64,000 nt of DNA from Lucinisca nassula. Taxonomy: Eukaryota > Mollusca > Bivalvia > Lucinida > Lucinidae. Made by a program: the position numbers and the translations under genes. Under the pieces are notes generated by a model. It did not search any database. It worked only from the letters and a program-made list of their open reading frames with translations, and was not told where the DNA came from. Positions 21,521 through 32,900 of this stretch are shown here, piece by piece (the stretch's first letter is position 1; every line of letters begins with the position of its first letter). The stretch covers positions 123,814,045-123,878,044 of the forward strand of contig OY757024.1 of assembly GCA_963580285.1 (NCBI GenBank), given 5' to 3'.

Positions 21521-22051
21521 AGTCATTTCCAGAAGATTTCAGAAATTGCGGTTCGTACTTTACGATGAGTGCAAAAAAGCTTTGTCATTCATATGCGTTA
21601 TAAGCCGACCCGAGAGAAAATGGCCCTTTGGATTCTATGATAATGTTCTTTAAATGGCGCGAGTACAGTAATTTAATGAAGGCTAGATGCAGAACATCTT
21701 GCATGAAGCTACCTCGCGGTTGCAAGCAACATAGGCTCTAGCAAAACTACGTTTATGTGCAGACTCGCCAGAGCCTTGGCTGATCATCGGCGTCTGTGCG
21801 ATCAGGGCCCAGGATTACAATGCGTACTTAAATTTTAAGTACCTACTTAAACTAAGTATTTACTTAACTGGCGTATGAAGTGAACTACAAAGAAATTCGT
21901 TCGTTTAAGTCGATACTTAACCAAAGAAAATACTTAAATATTTAAGGTAACCCAGGTAGGTACCTTAACTTTTAAGATTTGACCTTGACACATGAATGTA
22001 TATATCAATAACAGCAAACCTTTGAGCTTTTATTTGTTCGAAATCACCAGT

Positions 22052-22127
22052 GATGCTCGGTAGCTCAAACGGTAGAGTGTTTCCTTGATATACGAGAAAT
22101 CCCGGGTTCGAGTCCCGGTCGGGCCAT
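22052..22127 (+). tRNA. tRNA-like block (pseudo-tRNA or SINE head), copy 1
   Basis: tgctcggtagctcaaacggt (acceptor and D-arm), perfect T-arm ccgggttcgagtcccgg, and 3' acceptor tcgggcc pairing 6 of 7 positions. The anticodon arm does not close properly, so a functional tRNA is unlikely. Repeated at 25888-25963. Confidence 0.45.
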
Positions 22128-22618
22128 TTTTTTCCTCCCTGTGGTCCACTTGCCATATAGGTACTGGGATGTATTTCTCCTTTGATTTGCAAAGTGTGCG
22201 ACGAACAGAGCTAAGTAAAAACTTCCTTTTACATAATACTGTTATCATATGACGTTATTGATAAGCAGTGGATAATGTCGTGTAATAAAAATCGTATGAC
22301 CACGCGTGTAATAACACTTTGGCGGGATTACGTAACGTCATGACGACGTCCATGTCAACCATGCATTTTCTGTGAAGAAAAGTGTCAACTTTGATGGCGA
22401 TAAAATCTAATTTCAAGTGGCCATATGATAAACAGAATATTACACTCGTGGTCACTTCATATGGATTTTATGAAACTCGCTAAAGGCTCGTTTCATAAAT
22501 TTAATAAGAAATGACCACTCGTGTATTGTAAGACCCTCTATATAATACTGATGACAGGGCAATAATTAATTGTTTGGTGCGGGAAGGTTATTATACGTGA
22601 GAGGGGATCCTAAATGAC

Positions 22619-22620
<2 letters not shown>

Positions 22621-22689
<69 letters not shown>

Positions 22690-22698
22690 GGGGGGGGA
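22621..22698. repeat. (GT)n microsatellite with poly(G)
   Basis: About 32 GT units then GCGCGGGGGGGGG. Confidence 0.95.
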
Positions 22699-23154
22699 GC
22701 ATATCACTTTTGTCTGTAATTTAAAAACTGATCCTGTGGCACATCGGGTCCATGTTCCTACGCTTATGCCCTGCTAGTTTACGCATACACTGTTCACAAC
22801 GTTCATATGCCTTCGACGTCAACGCCCATTGAGATCATAGAGAACCATGGTTTAGGGTGTAGACTTGCGACACTTGACGTCATTGAAAATCATGTGATTC
22901 GATGCGTTCATGGAAGTATGAACAGGCGTATAGGTTTACAATAGGTTTTACACTTGAAAAGTAAATATTAAGTATTTTGGCGTGAACAACTGTAACGTAT
23001 GTCAACGATGTACTTTTGTTGGGCAAATGGTCAAGGTAAAGGCAATAAAATCCTATTTAAAATCCAATTCGAAGGCCCGTTTCGTAACTTTCATATGAAA
23101 GGACCATTTGTGTAAGATTCTCGATACCAAAATTAATGAAATACAAAGAAGTTT

Positions 23155-23156
<2 letters not shown>

Positions 23157-23209
<53 letters not shown>

Positions 23210-23210
23210 G
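23157..23210. repeat. (TTGA)n microsatellite
   Basis: About 13 TTGA units directly before a minus-strand SINE-A tail, so it is probably the expanded tail of that SINE. Confidence 0.93.
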
Positions 23211-23450
23211 TATTGATTTGAGATTTAACGTCCTCGCAACACTATTTAGGTTTGATTTTGGAAGTGTTGATTCCAATTTTGTCGGACTGTTACCCGACAT
23301 TGAGATGAAATGACATCTCAAGCCCTGTCGCCCAATGAAACCAAGAAGATTAATATGCATGGACGGCCCGACTTGCACCACTTTGCCTTGACAGGCTTAG
23401 ACCTTCTAAGTGGTTACTGGAGGTCTCGTGTGGTCGTTGTGTACTAGTTG
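23211..23450 (-). mobile_element. SINE-A, minus orientation, head-truncated
   Basis: From ttgagatttaacgtcctcgc to aggcttagaccttctaagtg and ggttactggagg. The gcctttgcg head is replaced by unrelated gtgtggtcgttgtgtactag sequence, the same junction as at 27700. Confidence 0.8.
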
Positions 23451-23764
23451 GGTGAGGCGATGGTGACGTGTATCTTGCGTCACTCGGGCGTCCAGCTGAT
23501 TGTGACAAGGCCTGCTTTCCTAGCAGCAGGTAATGGTAGAGGTTATATCGTATCCTTTATGACTATATCAGCTACATACATGTAATGATGACATCCGAAA
23601 ACAATATCATAGCTTTGGTAAAGTGTCGGAGTCTTCCCTGTTCTTCACCATAGCGCAGAATATGTTTATTTTCTTAATTATCGACTCTACCAGATTGTTT
23701 TGAATATTATTCAATACGACTGACGGCATAAGAAGGGTTGAATCATGGACAAACCACAAAAAAA

Positions 23765-24325
23765 CGATTCCGCCCCGCCCCTCGGGGTTTGAAGAAACAG
23801 ATTGGGCTGCATGGTGCTTCCATGCAGAGCTGAAGCTGACCACACATAACGTAAACACGCCTATACAAATACAATATAAATTTTACCTCCATAAAAGGAA
23901 ATTTTTAAGATGAAAAATTGTGGTATTTTTTCTTATTTCTGCTCAAAATATAGACTTTTGGTACACGTTAGGCGGTTGTAGCCGGTACCCACATTCTGTA
24001 TTTTAGAGCGGAAATAAGTAAACAAAAAGGTAGACCCCCTCCACCCTAAACCCCAGTTTTACAAAATAAAAGTGGGGTTCAAGGGGGTCAGAATTATACT
24101 ATAAGCACCCTAGTACTTGTAAACAGCTTGGAAGGACTAAGCCTGCCCAGGCAAAGTGGCGTGAGTCACACCGTCCACTGCATATAAGCCTTTTGGTTTC
24201 ATTGGGCGACAGGGCTTGCGGTTTCATTTCATCTCAGAGTCGGTAAACGTCCCACAAAATTGGAAGCAACGTCTCCAAAATGACCTGCATAGTGTTGACA
24301 GGGACGTTAAACCTCAATTCAAATA
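23765..24325 (+). mobile_element. SINE-A split by MITE-B (copy 1)
   Basis: Head half 23765-23845 (cgccccgcccctcggggttt) and tail half 24110-24325 (agtacttgtaaacagcttgg to gggacgttaaacctcaattc). MITE-B occupies about 23849-24107 (cataacgtaaacacgcctat to ggggtcagaattatactata). Confidence 0.85.
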
Positions 24326-25023
24326 AGACTCCATAAAACCGAGCTTTGCATATTCAAATATTGTATGAGTTCTTGTTTCTGAAGGGACCCCATAGAAACA
24401 GCATTTTGAATATGTCTTGGTGCTACTTTGTGACCAATGTTTGCCCGCACAATTTGAGATCGAGTGTGATCCTTCAATTACACAGGTTTTGTAGTATATA
24501 AAACATTTTTCATGGTTTATGCAGTGAAATGGAAACTAAACCATCATATTTTCTATTGTCTCCATCCATTCAAGCAGAAGCAGAGATTTTTGATAGATCG
24601 CGGGAAGGTTGTGGGCCGCCTACATCAATGTGTAATTGAAACTTACGTGCTAATCTTCGTGAAAATTTCCGTCAAAATTACGACTTCATCCGAAGTTAAA
24701 TACTTAGCTAAGTAAATGAAATAGGTGGCTTTCGAATGCACTTTTTAAGGAAATACTTTACTAAGATAAGAATTCCTCCTTAAATCGTTAAGTCGACCTT
24801 AACTTAAGGAACGATTGTAATCCTGGGCCCAGTACCCGCATGAGGTAGCTTAAAAGCATCGTATTATATGTTATAATTGGGTCGACGGCCCAAAGTTACG
24901 CGCGCTATAGCCCCACGAGACTATCGCTTTTTCCATGATGTACAATAGCTATCTATAAATAGCAGCGCTAGCCTCTTCTCGTCAGAACGCGGTGCAAAAG
25001 ACTGCGCTCGTGTACTGGGTCAT

Positions 25024-25092
25024 TGGCAAACGGTGTAGACCGAGATCAGACGCCGCATAACGCGGCGTCTGATCAGGGTCTACACTGTTTGC
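25024..25092. repeat. Palindromic TTAA-MITE core
   Basis: ggcaaacggtgtagaccgag ... gatcagggtctacactgttt, loop at gccgcataacgcggc. Strongly foldback; ends not recognised. Confidence 0.8.
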
Positions 25093-25329
25093 TTAAAATA
25101 CTGGAATAGAAGGATTAAACGAAACAGTTTAAGTCTCATTTCCGGACTATTTAATACCAACAAGCGACCCACCAATACTCACAGTGCTTTGATTTTCGAA
25201 TTTAATCGAAAGGAAGAATTCAAACTCTCCCCTTTCCTGTATATATTTACGCAGAAGCGATTCCGACGAGTACCCTCAACTTTGTGTTACTGAAAATACT
25301 GTAAATGCTTAACAGCTTTAATTTTCCCC

Positions 25330-25585
25330 ACGGCCTCTGTAGCCCAGTCGCATGGTCGTTTTACTGGTGATCAGGAGGTCGCGGGTTCTTTCGTGGAAAT
25401 TGATCATGAAATCTTTTCTAAGGTCATTCTGTCCCTTCCGTTGATATTAGGCTTCTGGCGAATAAATGTGCAGTCGCTTATGTTGAAGACTGTTCGGGCA
25501 ATGTGTGGCTGCGTAAACTGTCCGGCTCGATATAACCTAAACACTGTTGACGGGGCCGTAAAACTCTAAACAAACAAACAAAACT
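25330..25585 (+). mobile_element. SINE-E, plus orientation
   Basis: Head cctctgtagcccagtcgcat, body gaaattgatcatgaaatctt, tail ctgttgacggggccgtaaaa and CTAAACAAACAAACAAAA. The B box is damaged (cgcgggttctttcg). Confidence 0.75.
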
Positions 25586-25887
25586 GTATCAAGTGCGGCT
25601 GACAAGGGCACGGCTTTATTCACGATTCAGCCATTTAATCTGGGCCCAGGATTACAATGCGTACTTAAATTTTAAGTACCTACTTAAACTAAGTATTTAC
25701 TTAACTGGCGTATAAAGTGAACTACAAAGAAATTTGTTCGTTTAAGTCGATACTTAACCAAAGAAAATACTTAAATATTTAAGGTAACCCAGGTAGGTAC
25801 CTTAACTTTTAAGATTTGACCTTGACACCTGAATGTATATATCAATAACGGCAAACCTTAGGGCTTTTATTTGTCCGAGATCACCAG

Positions 25888-25963
25888 TGATGCTCGGTAG
25901 TTCAAACGGTAGAGTGTTTTTTATATGCGGGAGGTCCTGGGTTCGAGTCCCGGTCGGGCCATT
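25888..25963 (+). tRNA. tRNA-like block, copy 2
   Basis: tgctcggtagttcaaacggt, then tatgcgggaggtcctgggtt and T-arm ctgggttcgagtcccgg, acceptor tcgggcc. Part of composite X, not a stand-alone gene. Confidence 0.45.
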
Positions 25964-26426
25964 TTTCCTCCCTGTGGGGCAAGTCTACTTGCCATATAGG
26001 TACTGGGATGTATTTCTCCCTTGATGTGTCAAAGTGTGCGGCGAACAGAGCTGTGTAAAAACTTCCTTTTACATGATACTGTTTATCATATGACATTGAT
26101 AAGCAGTGGATAATGTCGTGTAATAAAAATTGTATGACCACACGTGTAATAACACTTTGGCGGGATTTCGTAACGTCATGACGACGTCCATGTCAACCAT
26201 GCATTTTCTGTGAAGAAAAGTGACAAATTTGATGGCGATAAAATTTAATTTAAAGGGGCCATATGATAAACAGAATCTTTCACTCGTGGTCACTTCATAT
26301 GAATTTTATGAAATTCGTCAAAGGCTCGTTTCATAAATTTCATATGAAATGACCACTCGTTTGGTGCGGGAAGGTTATTATACGTGAGAGGGGATCCTAA
26401 ATGACTTGGTTGTTTTGTCAGGGTAG

Positions 26427-26661
26427 GTGTGTGTGTGTGTGTGTGTGTGTGCGTGTGTGCGTGCGTGCATGCGTGTGTGCGTGCGTTTGTGTGTGTGTGT
26501 GTGTGTGTGTGCGTGCGTGCGGGGGGGGGGTGGGGGTCGTCGCATATAATTAGTTGTTTGGTGCGGGAAGGTTATTATACGTGAGAGGGGATCCTAAATG
26601 ACTTGGTTGTTTTGTCAGGGTAGGTGTATATGTGTGTGTGTGTGTGGGGGGGGGGGGGGGG
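26427..26661. repeat. Two (GT)n/poly(G) tracts
   Basis: (GT)n with GC interruptions at 26427-26520 followed by poly(G), and a shorter (GT)n plus poly(G) at 26634-26661. The flanking block ggttattatacgtgagaggg is duplicated between them. Confidence 0.9.
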
Positions 26662-26838
26662 TCGTCGCATATCACTTTTGTCTGTTAGTTAAAAACTGAT
26701 CCTGTGGCACATCGGGTCCATGTTCCTACGCGTATGCCCTGCTAAGTTTTACGCATACACTGTTCACAACGTTCATATGCCGTCTTTATATTCATTGTCA
26801 TGAAATAGTATGACGCCACGTGCATTTATGAAATGACA

Positions 26839-26969
26839 TGTTTTTTCTGCTGTTCGTGAAAGTATAAACGAACAGGGTCGCCTGCAAAGTAAATGAACTC
26901 TGAAGGGATTCATATAAACTTTGCTAGCGACCCGCTGTCGTTCATACCTTCATGAACATCGGAAAAAAA
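26839..26969. mobile_element. Foldback MITE-F
   Basis: ctgctgttcgtgaaagtata and cattcataccttcatgaac-type inverted ends around tttgctagcgacccgctgtc. Present in composite X copy 2 but not copy 1. Confidence 0.7.
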
Positions 26970-27439
26970 TATTTCTTATATTTACATTCTTTTCTTTCTC
27001 ATCACTCGGCGAAAAAAATCTTATAAGGCAAACTATTAAAGCTGAAAAACATTTACACGCTGTTTTTTTTTTTTTTTTTCTACAAAGTGCGGAACAGCAT
27101 TGTCGTCGTCAACGCCCATTGAGATCATAGAGAACCATGGTTTAGGTTGTAGACTTGCGACACTTGACGCCATTGAAAAACATGTGATTCGATGCGTTCA
27201 TGGAATTATGATCAGGCGTATAGGTTTACAATAGGTTTTACACTTGAATTGTAAATATTAACTATTTTGGCGAGAACAACTGTAACGTATGTCAACGATG
27301 TACATTTGTTGGGCAAATGGTCAAGGTAATGGCAATAAAATCCTATTTAAAATCCAATTCGAAGGCCCGTTTCGTAACTTTCATATGAAAGGACCATTTG
27401 GTTAGATTCTCGATATCAAAATTAATGAAATACAAGGAT

Positions 27440-27700
27440 TTTTTTTTTTTTTGAATGATTGATTGATTGATTGATTGATTTGAGATTTAACGTCCTCGCA
27501 ACACTATTTAGGTTTGATTTTGGAAGTGTTGATTCCAATTTTGTCGGACTGTTACCCGACATTGAGATGAAATGACATCTCAAGCCCTGTCGCCCAATGA
27601 AACCAACAAGATTTATATGCATGGGCGGCCTGACTTGCACCACTTTGCTTTGGCAGGCTTAGACCTTCTAAGCGGTTACTTGAGGTCGCGTGTGGTCGTT
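27440..27700 (-). mobile_element. SINE-A, minus orientation, with (GATT)n tail
   Basis: Equivalent of 23157-23450 in copy 1: poly(T), (GATT)n at about 27452-27480, then ttgagatttaacgtcctcgc to gcttagaccttctaagcggt. Confidence 0.8.
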
Positions 27701-28309
27701 GTGTACTGGTTGGGTGAGGCGAAGGTGACGTGTATCTTGCGTCACTCGGGCGTCCAGCTGATTGTGACAAGGCCTGCGTTCCTAGCAGCAGGTAATGGTA
27801 GAGGGGAATGTTGTTATTTCTTCTGTTTCTGCACAACCAATCATTTGCCTCTTCTCCCTGCCTTGGAATGCTCAATAAAAATGAGTTTGAGGCGTTCCAC
27901 CTCCCTTTGTAAGCTCGTGCATGTGGGTAATTAAGTGTGTTTGTGAGTGAGTGAGCGCTTTATGTCTCACCTCACTCATAAAAAAAAACGGGGAAATCCA
28001 AAGTCGAATGTACAGTGATTTTATATTCATGTTTTTTTGTTGTTTTTTTTTTACTCCGACTGGAGCTACGGTTTTCTCCGTGTTTGTCTGTATGATGTTA
28101 AATCGTGTCCTTAATTACTATATCAGCTACATACATGTAATGATGACATCCGAAAACAATATCGTAGCTGGGATAAAGTCTCGGAGTCTTCCCTGTTCTT
28201 CACCATAGCGCAGAATATGTTTATTTTATTAATTATCGACTCATACCAGATTGTTTTGAATATTATTCAATACGACTAACGTTGAATCATGGACAGCTCC
28301 ATGAAACCG

Positions 28310-28885
28310 ATTCCGCCCCCGCCCCTCGGGGCTTGAAGAAACAGATTGGGCTGCATGATGCTTCCATGCAGAGCTGAAACTGACCACACATAACGTAAAC
28401 ACGCCCATACAAATACATTATAAATTTTACCTCCAAAAAAGGAAAATTTTAAGATGAAAATTTTAAAATTGTGGTATTTTTCTTATTTCTGCTCAAAATA
28501 TAGACTTTTGGTACACGTTAGGCGGTTCTAACCGGTACCCACATTCTATATTTTAGAGCGGAAATAAGTAAAAAAAGAAGGTCGACCCCAACCCCCCAAA
28601 CCCCAGTTTTACAAAAGTGGGGTTCAAGGGGGTCAGAATTATATAAGCGTATTTTCCCGATGCCCTAGTACTTGTAAACAGCTTGGAAGGACTAAGCCTG
28701 CCCAGGCAAAGTGGTGTGAGTCACACCGTCCACTGTATATAAGCCTTTTGGTTTCATTGGGCGACAGGGCTTAAGGTTTCATTTCATCTCAGAGTCGGTA
28801 AACGTCCCACAAAATTGGAAGCAACGTCTCCAAAATGACCTGCATAGTGTTGACAGGGACGTTAAACCTCGATTCAAATAAGACT
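28310..28885 (+). mobile_element. SINE-A split by MITE-B (copy 2)
   Basis: Head half 28310-28390, MITE-B about 28396-28660 (cgtaaacacgcccatacaaa to aagcgtattttcccgatg), tail half 28665-28885. Same insertion point as copy 1. Confidence 0.85.
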
Positions 28886-29404
28886 CCATAAAACCGAGCT
28901 GTGCATATTCAAATATTGTATGAGTTCTTGTTTCTGAAGAGACCCCAAAGAAACAGCGTTTTGAATATGTCGTGGTGCTACTTTTTGACCAATGTTTACC
29001 CGCACAATTTGAGATCAAGTTTGGGCCTTCAATTACACAGGTTTTATAGTATACAAAACATTTTTCATGGTTTATGCAGTGAAATGGAAACTAAACAATC
29101 ATATTTTCTATTGTCTCCATCCATTCAAGCAGAAGCAGAGATTTTTGACAGATCGCGGGAAAGTTGTGGGCCGCCTACATCAATGTGTAATTGAAACTTA
29201 CGTGCTAATCTTCGTGAAAATTTTCGTCAAAATTACGACTTCATCCGAAGTTAAATACTTAGCTAAGTTATTGAAATAGGTGGCTTTCGAATGCACTTTT
29301 TAAGGAAATACTTTACTAAGATAAGAATTCCTCCTTAAATCGTTAAGTCAACCTTAACTTCAGTAGCGATTGTAATCCTGGACCCTGGTAAGTGACTTAA
29401 AGTG

Positions 29405-29460
29405 AGACGGGCCTCCGTGGCCTAATGGGTCAGAGTGCTGAGTGATGACACTATTCATCT
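29405..29460 (+). mobile_element. SINE-B head fragment
   Basis: acgggcctccgtggcctaat gggtcagagtgctgag, truncated. Confidence 0.6.
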
Positions 29461-29488
29461 CATTAGGATCTATACTGCTTGCACACTG

Positions 29489-29701
29489 TTAACCCTTTTA
29501 GTACCAAATGGAATCTTCCTCCGGAGTCCATTTAAAAATTTAGGGGTGTCAGGCTGCGTTTTCTTCAAAATCTATTTGGAAAATGACTTATCGTTTTGCA
29601 AACAGTGTAGGCCCTGATCGGATGCCGCGTTCTGCGGCGTCTGATCTGGGCCTGCACTGTTTGCCAGGGTACCCGTTTTGGGGTTTCTGGTACAAAATGG
29701 G
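29489..29701. mobile_element. TTAA-flanked MITE, end type 3, interrupted
   Basis: TTAACCCTTTTAGTACCAAA on the left; core ttgcaaacagtgtaggccct ... gggcctgcactgtttgcc; right end gtacaaaatggg immediately followed by a SINE-A insertion. Confidence 0.8.
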
Positions 29702-30004
29702 TTTTGTTTTGTTTGATTTGAGGTTTAACGTCCCCGTTAACACTGTAAATGTCATTTTGGAGAAGTTGCTTCAAATTTTGTGGGACTTTTACCCGACATT
29801 GAGATGAAATGACATCTCAAGCCCTGCCGCCCAATGAAACCAATAGGGTTTGTAAGCATGGACGGGCCAATTTGCACTGCTTTGCCTGGGCAGGCTTAGA
29901 TCCTCTAAGCGGTTTACCAGTACTCGTGTGAGAGTTGGTTTCAGCTCTGCGTGGAAGCATCATGCAGCCCATATATTTCTTCAAGCCCCAATGGGCGGGG
30001 GCCG
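29702..30004 (-). mobile_element. SINE-A, full length, minus orientation
   Basis: Tail tttgatttgaggtttaacgt to head caatgggcgggggccg. Flanked by ACAAAATGGG (29692-29701) and ACTAAATGGG (30005-30014), a 10 bp duplication with one mismatch. It landed at the end of the TTAA MITE. Confidence 0.85.
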
Positions 30005-30292
30005 ACTAAATGGGCTAGAGCCCTATTTGATAGAATGGACATGTCCAGATTCAAAGATGGAAGAGTCCACCCCAGAAAACCCGTGGGGGTTGGGTTGAAC
30101 CTATGAACCCAGTACCCAGTGTCCTTCAGGCGTCGGAATATCTTGACATTTACCTGATGTCGACTGTGGTTTATAAACCACATAAGGGGATAGTGAGCAT
30201 GTATGTACTCCATTGTTGCATTCAACCTTTATAGCGGCAGTCATAACAGTAGCAGACGACAACTCGACTTGCTCTTACTTTTTAGATAATAT

Positions 30293-30360
30293 AAGGCTTG
30301 ACATTTCATGTGAATCGTCTGCCGAGGGCGATTCAAGATTCACATGAAATGTCAAGCCTG
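30293..30360. repeat. Long hairpin
   Basis: aggcttgacatttcatgtga and its exact complement, with the inner loop cgtctgccgagggcgattca giving a second small stem. No relatives seen in this window. Confidence 0.85.
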
Positions 30361-30707
30361 GCTCAAGTTCTGAGAAAAATAAGAAAATACATTTAGATTT
30401 GTCTGCGCTGCAATTTTGCTTGGCTTTGGAAGGGTTTAATTACCGATCGTTTTGCCTAAGAGTTGGAAGAGACAGGTTTTGTTGATTTTAGTGAAAAACA
30501 AACATTGCTTGTAGGTCAACACACAAGATCTTAATGAGTTGACAAAAAAGAATGGAACGTAACGACGTACGAATAAGTTAACAAATACTACGAGGACTGT
30601 TCAAATATGAATGCAACTAAGCACATAAAAATGATTCCCAGATAGATTTCGATGAAAAATTTATTTTGTCCCCTCAAAGTATTCCCCTTTAACAGATATA
30701 CAAACTT

Positions 30708-31753
30708 TCAGTCTTCTGATCCAATCATTGAATGCATTTTGGTAGTCTTTTCGAGGTATACTATGAAGGCACTGGAATATTGCAGAACCGAGGTGTTTGC
30801 GCTGTACAAATTTTCGACCAGAAAGGTATTTTCAGCCGCGGGAACAAAAAAAAAGTCACACGGGGCAAGGTCAGGGGAATACGGAGGGGGGGGGGGGGGG
30901 TTGGGGAAAGGGAGTTCAACAACCTTTTCCTGCTTCAGATAGTCTTGCACAATGAACGCCATGTGCGATGACGCATTGTCATGTAGCAATCTGACATTGG
31001 CCAAACCAGTTGCGGGTCTTCGTTCTTTGAAATATTTCTTCAATTTTCGAAGAACTTTATTCTTGTAAAACTTCGCATTTACAGATTTGCCTTTAGGCAC
31101 AGCAACCTGAATAGCTGGGCCCTGATTTGAAAAGAATATGGCATACATTACCTTCTTGCCGCTCATGATCCGCTTTGCAATGCATGGTCTTTTGCAATAC
31201 TTTGTTGCCCATATTTTGTTCTGAATCTTTCGTTTTGGCTAAAAAAGTGAACCCTTGTCTCGTCACCTGTGACGACATTAGCGAAAGACCGTGCATTGTA
31301 ACTTGGAAACTTTTTAAGCAACTTCTTGGCGCACTGAACGCGTGTCTTTTTCTGCTCATCTGTCAACAGATGGGGAATCCATCTAGCACAGATCTTTCTC
31401 ATTTTCAAATCCCGTTTCAGAATTGTATGAGCTGCTCCTAATGAGATGCCAACCATAGTAGCTATTTGCCTAGTGGTGTATCGTGCATCGGTAGAAACTA
31501 TTTCTTTCACTCTAGCAACCATCTTGGCAGATGTTGCTCTTTTCGGCCGTTGATCATGTGGTGCATCTTCTGTTGAGCCTAGCCCACAGCTGAATTTCTT
31601 AAACCAACGAAAAGCTGTCGGAAAAGACATTTCATTATGCCCATAAACCGAACTTATTTCATCAAAAATGTCTTTGCACCGTATACCAAGAATACAACGA
31701 TTCTTAATATAGGACCGTATTTTAACGGCGTACTCTGACCTTCTTCCAACCAT
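30708..31753 (-). pseudogene. Mariner transposase, frameshifted
   Basis: Cut-and-paste transposase of the Tc1/mariner (IS630) superfamily. N-terminal helix-turn-helix part begins MVGRRSEYAVKIRSY; linker has the mariner-type WIPHLLTDEQK; catalytic Asp residues lie in VTGDETRVHFF, LLHDNASSH and YSPDLAPCDFF, i.e. DD34D type. A frameshift near 31160-31175 separates the second half. A 15-G run at 30886-30900 codes a polyproline insert that stretches the last catalytic spacing from 34 to 40 residues. Inactive. Confidence 0.88.
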
Positions 31754-32436
31754 GTTTTGTATTAGTATACAAGGGTAGACAGTGTTTATCGAACGATATA
31801 CATGGCTAAAGTGCACGGATTTTAACAGGTTTGGTATCAATGTATACGTAAAATGTTTTTCTACGCTGTGATATTTATTTCCAGGTGATTTTCGCATTAG
31901 TGCATGAGAAAACGTTCTTCTTACATGCTTTTCAATGAATGATAGAGATTTATCAGTGAAATATAAATCGATATTTTCACTGTTTCAAACAGTGAAAATA
32001 CGATTTTTTATTTTTCACTGTTTGGGACTACTTTTTTCTTCAAATCTAACTCTAATTTCAATTTTATCTTTGTCAGATAATTGAACAATACTGAAATGTG
32101 TTCTAATTGACGCATAGCCCGTTCATGTGTGACGGGGACGTTACTGACGTCATTTATGACACTGACGTCACGTCTTTTGTCGCGCGACGTTGGACTTGCC
32201 AGCAACTTCTTTGGAAAACTACTCTCTCAATTATTTCATTAATCATTCATAATAATACCATCCCAGGCCATTTCTCAGGTGCAAACTTTCAGTTTACACC
32301 CAATAGTATACCCACTAAACACGATGGACACCACTAAATTGACGCGAAACGAACAGAAACAATGATAATTTTCTCCGAATGTGAGCGACACCATTAAAGA
32401 CGTTAAATATTGCCTTTTGAAGCATGTAAGAAACAG

Positions 32437-32600
32437 AAAATTTGATTTTTTCAGTGCAAGATCAAATTCTATTTCACTCATGAACACCAAAACTGCTATT
32501 TTCACTCGTGGCTACGCCACTCGTGAAAATAACAGTTTTGGTGTTCATTCGATGAAATAAAATTCGATCTTACACTGAAAAAATCAAATATCCTCTATTA
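32437..32600. mobile_element. Foldback MITE-D, inside mariner 1
   Basis: tttgattttttcagtgcaag ... cttacactgaaaaaatcaaa; middle arms aacaccaaaactgctatttt / aaataacagttttggtgttc with loop gtggctacgccac. Near-perfect hairpin. Confidence 0.85.
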
Positions 32601-32650
32601 CTTGCATTCATATTTGAACAGTCCTCGTACGGCATCAGGCCTTGCAGAAA

Positions 32651-32790
32651 TCCCAGCAGGCACATGAGGTAATTGTGACGTCGCATCAACGTGGTCACAA
32701 CGTCATGACGTTTATGCAACGTCACATCTACGTCGGTGCAACGTCGCACCGACGTTGATTTGACGTTGTCATAGTGACGTTTGCCTGCTG
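32651..32790. mobile_element. MITE-G with ACGT-rich interior, copy 1
   Basis: Ends cagcaggcacatgag / gtttgcctgctg are inverted. Inside are repeated, mutually complementary gacgtt, caacgtc and gtcggtgcaacgtcgcaccg motifs. Second copy at 37195-37345. Confidence 0.65.
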
Positions 32791-32794
32791 TGAT

Positions 32795-32900
32795 AAATTG
32801 GGCTGCATGGTGAGCTGAAACCGACCAAACTTCTGAGCACTGGTAAACCGCTTGGAAGTCCTAATATTGCCCAGGAAAAGGGGTACGAGTCGGAACGGTT
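32795..32900 (+). mobile_element. SINE-A fragment
   Basis: ttgggctgcatggtgagctg to cgcttggaagtcctaatatt and ggtacgagtcggaacggtt. Confidence 0.6.

Larger units (their letters stand above)
21803..24832. mobile_element. Composite element X, copy 1 (about 3.0 kb)
   Basis: Left CAGGGCCCAGGATTACAATG and right CATTGTAATCC-type end (cgattgtaatcctgggccca) are inverted. Subterminal regions are rich in tacttaa repeats on both sides. Contents in order: tRNA-like block, (GT)n, SINE-A minus, then a SINE-A split by MITE-B. Copy 2 at 25641-29385 has the same order. The CAGGG start resembles hAT elements, but no 8 bp target duplication was found, so the superfamily is open. No transposase ORF. Confidence 0.65.
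25641..29385. mobile_element. Composite element X, copy 2 (about 3.75 kb)
   Basis: Left TGGGCCCAGGATTACAATGC, right gattgtaatcctggaccct. The first ~200 bp differ from copy 1 at only a handful of positions. It is longer than copy 1 because of a repeated tagttgtttggtgcgggaag block and second (GT)n/poly(G) run (26556-26661), a MITE-F insertion (26839-26969), and extra sequence near 27800-28080. Same direction as copy 1. Confidence 0.65.
30591..32627 (-). mobile_element. Mariner 1 with nested MITE
   Basis: Inverted ends CGAGGACTGTTCAAATATGA...catatttgaacagtcctcg, flanked by TA at 30589-30590 and 32628-32629. At 2037 bp it exceeds the usual 1.3 kb because the region upstream of the transposase contains foldbacks, including MITE-D at about 32437-32600 and a gatattttcactgtttcaaa hairpin near 31965-32030. 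Confidence 0.88.

Noticed and set aside
30652..30971. Plus-strand ORFs across mariner 1
   Set aside because: Antisense shadows of the transposase relic, including the poly(G) tract.
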